Shown here: positions 56,926 to 64,000 of the stretch, in pieces | Layout: the number at the start of each line of letters is the position of its first letter | How positions within the stretch are numbered: position 1 is the stretch's first letter | Assembly (NCBI RefSeq): GCF_000002425.4 | Contig: NC_037254.1 | Coordinates: forward strand, 17,868,405 to 17,932,404 | Origin: Physcomitrium patens | Lineage: Eukaryota > Streptophyta > Bryopsida > Funariales > Funariaceae | Reading direction: 5' to 3' | DNA length: 64,000 nucleotides | Translations under genes and position numbers: made by a program | Notes under the pieces: model-generated | What the model saw: the letters and a program-made list of their open reading frames with translations, nothing else | Databases searched by the model: none | What the model was told of the DNA's origin: nothing

Positions 56926-58366
56926 TGTCATATTACGTATTATTTAGCTTGAGAACGTACCGGGCATCTGGCTGTGGAAGATAAAATAATGTTTTGCAAG
57001 TATCCAAGTAGTCTAATGGATTTCAACCATCTAAATACAAACTATTTCGGATTTCAATGTAAAAGCTTAATTCCAATACAAAGTACTTAGAAACACTATT
57101 TTAATAACTTTTACATATTATAAGTACAAATTTTTTTATTATTTGTTAGTTTTATTTTTATTTTTTATTTTATTTTATTTTATTTTAAATTTTTAAACCT
57201 TAATCCTAAATAGCGAGCTTCAGCAAGCTATAATATTCAATCTGACTGTCCAATTGTTGTAAAACTTCTACCACTAGTGTCTTTGCAAGTCTTCTAAATG
57301 ATCAAGAAGTTCAATCCAATTCAACTTACAGATTGTCAGAAAATGTCTTAAATCCACACTGATGTCTTTTGACTGCCACCTAAAAGTTGATGACGAATTT
57401 TGACTTATAATTTCTCCTTCTCCAACCCCCAAAATCCCGATCTCCTAATGCCCCCTTCTTTTTCCTCTCTTTTCCTTTTACTCCATGAGGTCACCTATTC
57501 TTCCGCCATGGACTCAGAATTGGAACAGCAGACCCCTCTTCCATGGCATCCCCGCCTCTAAGAGGATCTTTCTATGGAAAGGATGTTTCTTTGAAATAGC
57601 CTAAAGAACAGAATATCTTGAAATGGAACCGAAGCCTCCGTAATCGAGACCTCATTGGGTTGCCCAACCGAATCAGGTCTCATATTGGATAAGAGAGCCA
57701 GTAATAGGACCTAGATTGGATGTCCCCATAATTGGGTCAAATTAGTCCTTCACATCAAGCTCACCTAAATATTGAATTGGTCCTTTCCCGTTTTGCCAAC
57801 TCTTGATAAGAATGGCTTGGACGCATTCCACCCAATTTATCGGAGTATCTTGAGAACCTCGATTTATCTCTTCAATTTTTCCTTGGCTTTGCATCTGTTG
57901 ATCTCGATTATTGAAATTGAACAGAGCATTACATTACTGATAAGTATACCCCGACTGCTTGCAATTTCCACATACTAGCATATAATCATCACTGGCTATG
58001 GAATTGGGACATTCACTAGCATAATGATCAATCTGTCTACAACGAAAACAACAAAGTGGTCTTCTTGTACTTCCATCAGGCATATTGGGTGTCTTCACTG
58101 CTATATACCTACTAGGCTTGTTCTATATAGGGTTAGAAAATGATCTTGGTTGTCCCATTAGTACGAAGGATACTTGGTTCGATGATGCCAATGGAGCATA
58201 TTGCTGATGTCGCATACGGTGGTATAGCTTGTAATGGGATGACATTAACTGGCTATTGAATATTTTCACTGGAATTGGCCACTGTTTCTAACGTCCAAGA
58301 TGACTAAATATTAATAAAATCTTTTTTATTTATATTTTCACCTTATAGTCATGTTATAACATGGCA
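56926..58366 (-). repeat. A6 5' LTR with captured B gag
   Basis: 1441 bp, TGTCATATTACG (left) to ATGTTATAACATGGCA (right, decayed LTR start). From about 57640 to 58300 it is the antisense of family B gag, including the codons for the knuckle CFRCRQI (near 58030-58055). A decayed tRNA-Trp PBS lies just left (56903-56921). Confidence 0.8.
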
Positions 58367-58599
58367 ACCCCACATAGTTAGCTTGTTCCATAAGCTACCA
58401 ACATGTATGACATGTGCTTAACTTGTTGACCAAGTTACTAACCTACTAATTAAGTATAAACACATGTAAAGTCAAAACAACATCTATATAGCTTCTAGAA
58501 AGCTTTTCTAAAAGATATTATGAAATTAATCTACTTTTATATACTTCTACCTATTCATGTTATATAGGTAACTATTATAAAAAATATATATCCGTGACA
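58367..58599 (-). repeat. C-type LTR fragment, inverted
   Basis: Reverse complement of the first about 230 bp of a C LTR, ending at its exact terminus GTGACA (58599). Truncated on the left by the A6 LTR. Confidence 0.7.
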
Positions 58600-58880
58600 T
58601 GTATTTGGTATCATGACCTTAGAAGAGACTTTTGATATTTGGTGATTTTATTATAAGTAAGAATAACTCTTGACAGTGTTTTAAATGTTTTATTTGAAGA
58701 AAGTTACGAAGGCCTCAATAATGACTAAACAATAGGATAATCTTTCTATCTTGGTATGAAACACTATCAATGTTGGAGAGGGCCTATCAACTATCTTCAA
58801 AGAAAATAAAGATCGAAGTATGTGGCAAATACAATTTGCCACATCTTGAATTTTCAAAATATTTAAAGATTGATCCTGAT
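58600..58880 (+). pseudogene. Decayed copy of the family C extra ORF
   Basis: Aligns at nucleotide level with 54100-54368 (for example GAAAGTTACGAAGGCCTCAA). Many stops and indels. It lies in the same position relative to PPT and LTR as in C2. Confidence 0.7.
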
Positions 58881-58907
58881 AGAATTTGTTCCTAGAAAGA
58901 GGGGTAA

Positions 58908-59444
58908 TGTCACAAATATACACATATAAACAAATAATTATCTATATAATTAGATTAAAAATATATAAAAGTAAATTAATTCCATAATATCTTCAATAGA
59001 AGCTTCGTAGACTCTACTTTGACTTTATAAGTGTCTATAATTGATTTTTTAGATTAGAAATATAGTCAACAAGTTGGCCATGTACCACACATATTGGTAG
59101 CTTTAAGAACAAGCTAACTATGTAGCCCACACATAGAAAACTTGCCTTGTAAGCTAAGACATGTGTCCTACAAAGTCAACATATATTTAAGGTCCTATAG
59201 AATATCACCACATAGCTCCTAGTTAGATAGTATATATAGAGGCAAAAGTGAAGCCCTCTTCACTCTTGTCAACTATTTTCTTGCTTTTAGTCTAAATTTT
59301 AGGGTCTCTACTTTTTTTGTCTTTTGGCAATAGCTATTCCAATTTCTTTTTAATATACATACTAGTTTATTATTATTTTGTCACTTTTTTTTTAACATAG
59401 ATTTTTTAGGTTCATGCATTTTTTTTCCATTTATGTCTTTGACA
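58908..59444 (+). repeat. C-type 3' LTR, decayed
   Basis: 537 bp, TGTCACAAATA to CTTTGACA, preceded by a PPT-like AGAAAGAGGGG (58893-58903). TATATATAG and a weakened hairpin are at 59228-59270. Confidence 0.8.
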
Positions 59445-60639
59445 TTAGATTGAAATTAGACGTTGAAATAAAAAAACCATACACTTATCGCAATTCTAAG
59501 GTTCTTTTGCAAATTAGAGAATAAAATTTGAGAACAAACTTAAAGAAAGATTTCTAAATATTGATTTCATATCATTTGAATTAATATTGGAATTTTGAGG
59601 GACTTTTGAAGTTTATAATATACTTAATGGATTTAGATTTTAAGAAATAAAAATAGATTTATAAATTATAATTTTTTATAAGTTTTGTGATATATTTACA
59701 AGTGAAAATTTGGTAGTTTATTGTTATATTAGATATAGTAGCGTATAAAGAATTTGAGGTCAATCAAGCACTTAAATTGAAGCATATGAGGATTTTTGTA
59801 GATTATGGTCTCGAAAATTGGGGTTTTAAAGATTAGTAAAGATTTTTAAGATATCTATCAATCTATCCATTGGATTAAAATGTAATTTTGCTCTAAAATA
59901 GCTAGCTTGATTTCTAATAATTATGTAAATTTTTTAATGAATTAAATTGAAAAATAAAGAGATCATGGCTAAAAAATATTAACATTAAGGATAGAAAAAG
60001 AAACTAACCGACCTTCAAGTAAAATTTTGGAATTATTTTCTATTAAATATGTGCAATCTTCTTCAAATTTTTGTACTTGTTAAATTAATTGCTACAAGAT
60101 ATACAAATTTTGAGTCAAAATCAATAATTCAATTATTATTTATTGAATTTTTAATCTACTATAGGATTTATTAAAATTTTATTTAAGATTAAAGATTAGA
60201 TTAAGAATTAATTAAAGTTGATTTATAATTTAAGATTTGATTAGGATTTGAATAATATTTTATTAAGATTAATTTATGATTTAGGATTATATTATAATTT
60301 TATTAATCTTTGACCTAATGATTTGATTAAAATTTATTAAGATTTCAATTAAGATCAAATTAGGATTTGAGAGGATTTGATTAGGATTTATTTCAAATTT
60401 ATTTAATATTTCTATTTTTATTATTTATTTAGGATATTTTATTTTTTTTAAAAAAATTATTTTTAATATTTTTTAAAAATCATTTTTATTTTTTTAATAA
60501 TTTTTTCTTTGAAATTAATTCATCGTTTTTTTGTATTTCTTTTTTAATATTTTTAAAATTTATTCTGAATTAATTAAAGTTTGATTAGAATTATTAAAGA
60601 TTACTTGAAGTTTATTTAAGACTCTATTAAACTTGGTAG
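59445..60639. repeat. AT-rich decayed DNA, left copy of a direct repeat
   Basis: No ORF of note. From about 59560 to 60420 it is similar to 63290-64000 in the same orientation, for example TTTTTAAGAT, ATTGGATT and CTTCTTCAAA in the same order. Runs of GATTAGGATTTG-like words fill 60170-60420. Confidence 0.5.
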
Positions 60640-60719
60640 GATTGTTATTGCATTTCTACTTACCTTCTATAGTTAGGTACTTAAAGCATTCTCAAGTATA
60701 AATACATGTAATACAATAG
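60640..60719 (+). repeat. Decayed family A-like LTR end
   Basis: CTTACCTTCTATAG ... GCATTCTCAAGTATAAATAC ... GTAATACAATA parallels the last 60 bp of A LTRs (CTACCTTCTACAG ... GTAATACGACA). It suggests 59445-60719 is a very old LTR of a related family. Confidence 0.4.
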
Positions 60720-63285
60720 TGGGCTCTAAAAAAGTTATCAAGAAAATTAAGGGCCTTTTTAGGAATTATTTTTGAGCTAGACATGAATACAAAACTTGCA
60801 CTTGAGTAACTTCAAATATATATACTTGCAATAGATCCTCAAAGAGATTAAGTCTTACAAATCCAAATGATGTAATGAATGTTTTATTAAATAAATAGAT
60901 CATTTGTACTTGCGAGCCAAGGAATTCTAACCTTCAAATTTCTTTGAAATATAGACTTTTTTTTTATTCCAATCAAGGCACAAAGACAAGAAACTAATTA
61001 ATCCTTTATAGTTCCTTGAACAAAATCATGTAGTTTTGTGAGTTCTAAAATCTGAAACTAAATTACTCAAGCATGAAAAAAGATTGTAGGCCACGTCAAA
61101 TATAAATGCCTAATCATATTTGATGAGGTTTTGAATGTTGAACTCTAGCATAATGAAGAGTTTTAGCAAGCCATTTGGCCAACTTTCTTCTATCATTAAG
61201 CCTTAAAACTATTTTATTGTGGACTATAAGAATTAATAATTATTGATCTAAACTCTTAAGAAGTCTACTTTTATAGGAAGAAGCTAAAAAAAAAAAAAAT
61301 GTCATTGAAGCCAGAGAATCAGGTTACAAAATAATATACTCAGTTATCTAAAACTCATATAATAATCAGCTTAATGATGGAGTTATAACAATTAGCACTA
61401 ACAAATGGTTGGATCTGTTTTCTTCTATATTGAATCTATCTTTGCATTTAATTTTACATAAAAGACAGTTTTTTGCTATAATGTAATTAAGAAATGAGAC
61501 TCAATGTAATAAATATTCAGAAAGACCTATTTAATATTATAGTAGTTTCATAATAATTATCTTAATTCTAAGATATTTAATTGTAGTTTTAAACCTCAAT
61601 CACAAAATAACATCCACTAGCAATTAAAAACATTGAAGGCTCCCACCTTTAATGTTTCCCATAATGAGTAAAAATTGTTAATTTGGTCCAAGATCTATAA
61701 TAAAAAAACCTTAAATTTTTGTATAGCTTGATTGATAGACTCAAGTTTGACCTTGCATAGTAGCAATGGTAAGAAAAAAAAAACTTAGATTTTTCTATTA
61801 ATAAAATAAGCACTAATCTAACAAAGCTAGATAATCTGGTGGATCTTTATGCTTCTAAATAGAAAAATCAATTTTTTTTAAATGTCAAATTTAATTGAAA
61901 AAATATCTGGTATAAGTACCATGTATAGAAAGAAGTAGCCTTCATATAGAGTATTTATCATAAAGTAGTTGCAATCAATAATTAGAAGATAAAAATCAAT
62001 TTCACTATAGACATGTCATGCCTATTTTACTCCAACACCTTAGAACATCTAATATAAGTTTTGTAATTATCTAAAAGTAGTATATACATGGTAGTGGTGT
62101 GGCTCTTTTTTTCAAGTACTAGAAAAGAAACTAGGTACCTTAGTAAATCCATTCACATTTGATTAGTAGCAATTATTATTTTTTAAATTTCTACCTAAGT
62201 AATTTGAAAATTTTAATATCATTTGGATATTATTATGAAAAATTATCATGTGAAAACTCTAATTTGAATGAAATGTAATAATATTTAATGTCCAAAAATG
62301 GTCCTTGAAACAAACTATATTTAAAACACGGTAATATCTATAAAATTATAGTTGCATTGAATAGAATCAATTAACCATAAAGGATGATGAAGTCCCAATA
62401 ATATTCATTTTTGAATACTTTAATGATACATGAAAAAAAAAACAAGATTCTTTGTACTAGAATAGATAATAAAATATGTTAGTATAGTTTTAGTTCTTGA
62501 CATTTAAGTTAGCTTATCTATCCTAGTTCAAGAATTATATTACTACTTTTACTTTGAATCACTAGTTTAGGTATGTCGATTTGAAATTTTTTAATTCTAT
62601 TCAAGACCAATTTTGTATTAATTAATCCTTAAAATGATATTTATTTTTACCTATATTAAAATAATAATAATAATAATAAGAAAAAAATACTACCAAAATA
62701 TTTTATATATCTATATTAAATTCAATCGACAATAGCATCAATACAACCACTTTTTCACCTTAAGACAAATAACAAGTAATTCCACTAGGTCTAGAGGCTC
62801 CCAACACCAAGATCTCTTCTGACAAATTCTATAATAACTTCTCAGTGTCATGATATAAAATGGCTAATAGGTGAAAGGGTGAAGAAAATATCATATTTTT
62901 GAAGATCTTATTATAATTATATTGTAACAAATTATCTTAGAAAAATAGATAATAGTCAAGGGATAGAAAAATTAAAAGTGCTAATGCTGCCTTTTTATAA
63001 AATAGGCTTCTACTCACTTTGTAGGACCACAAATAGAGAAAAATAAAGAAGATTAGAAAAATAAACAATATATGCACATTTGGAAAGAAGTTAAGAGTAG
63101 ATTCCAGTAAAAATTATCTAAAAAAACTAGATATTGATACCCAGAGAGAGCCAGTTATGAATCAGGGTCAAAATCAGACCCCAAGGCACAAAACTAAGTC
63201 TCGATGATGATTCTTGGATTCTTTGGTAGATCAAAGAATGGAATTAGAGAGCAGAATTGATAAGATTTTGATGAGCATTAATTTT
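60720..63285. other. AT-rich stretch without recognisable features
   Basis: No ORF over 60 codons, no RNA gene, no retroelement motif seen on either strand. If the flanking repeats are LTRs this would be the interior of a fully decayed or non-coding element. Confidence 0.5.
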
Positions 63286-64000
63286 GGGTGATTTGGATTT
63301 GTATTAACTTTGTAAGAGCTTTGCAAAATCAAGGTTTGTTTTGGATGACCCTAGATTTGTGAAATAAAATAGGTGATACTTTTTGGAGAATTTTGTAAGT
63401 TTTGCAAAAGACCTATAGATGAAATTTTGAAGTTTTGTGGGTTTATATGTGTTCAATATATCCTATGAGTTTGAACTAGATTAAAGGATTAGATCAAGGA
63501 TTATTGAGGTTTAAGTGGATCGGGATCTTAGAAAGTAGAGTTTTAGATCTAATAAGGGTTTTTAAGATTTCTTGAAATTTATGAATTGGATTGGAGTAAA
63601 AATTATATATATAGGTATTAGACTTATTTTCTTATATATTTAAGAAATTTGAGAATAATTGAACACTTCAATAAAGAGATATTGGCATTGGAAATTCAAC
63701 ATTTAGATTAGAGAAGGAGGCCAACTAACATCCGTGCAAATATTACGGTTGATCTTCTTTTAAATGAGTTCGATCTTCTTCAAAAAATTTGTGCTTTTTT
63801 TCAACTTAATTGTAAAGAGGTGTGAAAAAATTGAGTTAAAATCAATGGATCATTCATTAATTATTGAGGTTTAAATCTGCTATAAGAATTACTTGGAATT
63901 ATTTAGAATTTGGTTAGGATATGTTTAGGATTTGATTAGGATTTGATTAAGATTTATTTAGGTTTGTTTAGGATTTGGTTTGAGGTTGGTTAGGATTTAA
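63286..64000. repeat. Right copy of the diverged direct repeat
   Basis: Similar to 59560-60420 over its whole length and continues past the window edge. No gene seen. Confidence 0.5.

Larger units (their letters stand above)
7969..58366 (-). mobile_element. A6: oldest family A element, split by all later insertions
   Basis: Minus-strand element reconstructed from pieces: 3' LTR in three parts (7969-8953, 20803-20880, 46830-47128), a protease fragment (47121-47357), gag (54977-56925) and 5' LTR (56926-58366). Nearly all of pol is gone: the 3' LTR runs straight into protease at about 47128. A2/A3, A4/A5/B and C2/A7 sit inside it. The outer flanks (ttat and accc) do not match, so the locus was rearranged. 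The joins are inferred from continuity of LTR alignment across each insertion. Confidence 0.65.

Noticed and set aside
57772-57978. ORF MNWSFPVLPTLDKNG and its relative at 46961-47155
   Set aside because: Antisense reading of captured B gag inside the A6 LTRs; useful as evidence for capture but not a gene.
60720-63285. Host gene or RNA gene in the AT-rich right end
   Set aside because: No ORF of useful length, no splice-like exon pattern and no RNA motif recognised.

Overview
The window is a land-plant repeat cluster made almost entirely of nested LTR retrotransposons. No host gene was recognised. The plant assignment rests on primer-binding sites matching plant tRNA-Asp, tRNA-Trp and (weakly) initiator tRNA-Met, on chromovirus and Athila/Tat-like Ty3/gypsy proteins, and on AT-rich, methylation-type decay. 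The Ty3 lineages of family A, unlike the common seed-plant clades, would fit a non-seed plant (lycophyte, fern or bryophyte), but this is inference.

Three families are present. Family A (copies A1 to A5, old copy A6, solo LTR A7) has LTRs of about 1.15-1.44 kb beginning TGTCGTGTTG and ending TAATACGACA, a PBS fitting tRNA-Trp, a one-knuckle Gag, a protease with D-H-G-S, and RT-RNaseH-integrase with a GPY/F-like end. Family B is one young Athila/Tat-like element (28708-38604) with by-eye identical 710-bp LTRs, a tRNA-Asp PBS, a four-knuckle Gag and an extra 3' coding region. Family C is a chromovirus (full copy C2 at 47376-54971, fragments at both ends) with a 3' chromodomain followed by an extra small ORF.

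Layout: 1-1134 minus-strand C1 fragment; 1135-7428 A1 (minus); 7429-8953 old minus-strand A-type LTRs; 8954-20802 A2 (plus) enclosing A3 (minus); 20803-20880 more of the old LTR; 20881-28264 A4 (minus); 28265-46829 A5 (plus) with B inside its 5' LTR; 46830-58366 rest of old A6, split by C2, which itself carries solo LTR A7; 58367-59444 inverted C fragments; 59445-64000 AT-rich decayed DNA with a diverged direct repeat. The 3' LTR of A6 can be followed through three pieces (7969-8953, 20803-20880, 46830-47128), giving the order A6, then C2 and the A insertions, then B.

Most notable: every family A copy that can be read, including A6, keeps the same in-frame amber codon between Gag and protease, followed by a conserved ochre codon and a -1 shift into RT, suggesting two recoding steps. 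Family A LTRs contain a captured, decayed piece of family B gag. Family A insertions sit at 4-bp NCGN sites. Families B and C each carry an unexplained ORF downstream of pol. All family A and C coding regions here are broken; B has only two in-frame stops in gag-pol plus a frame change in its extra ORF.
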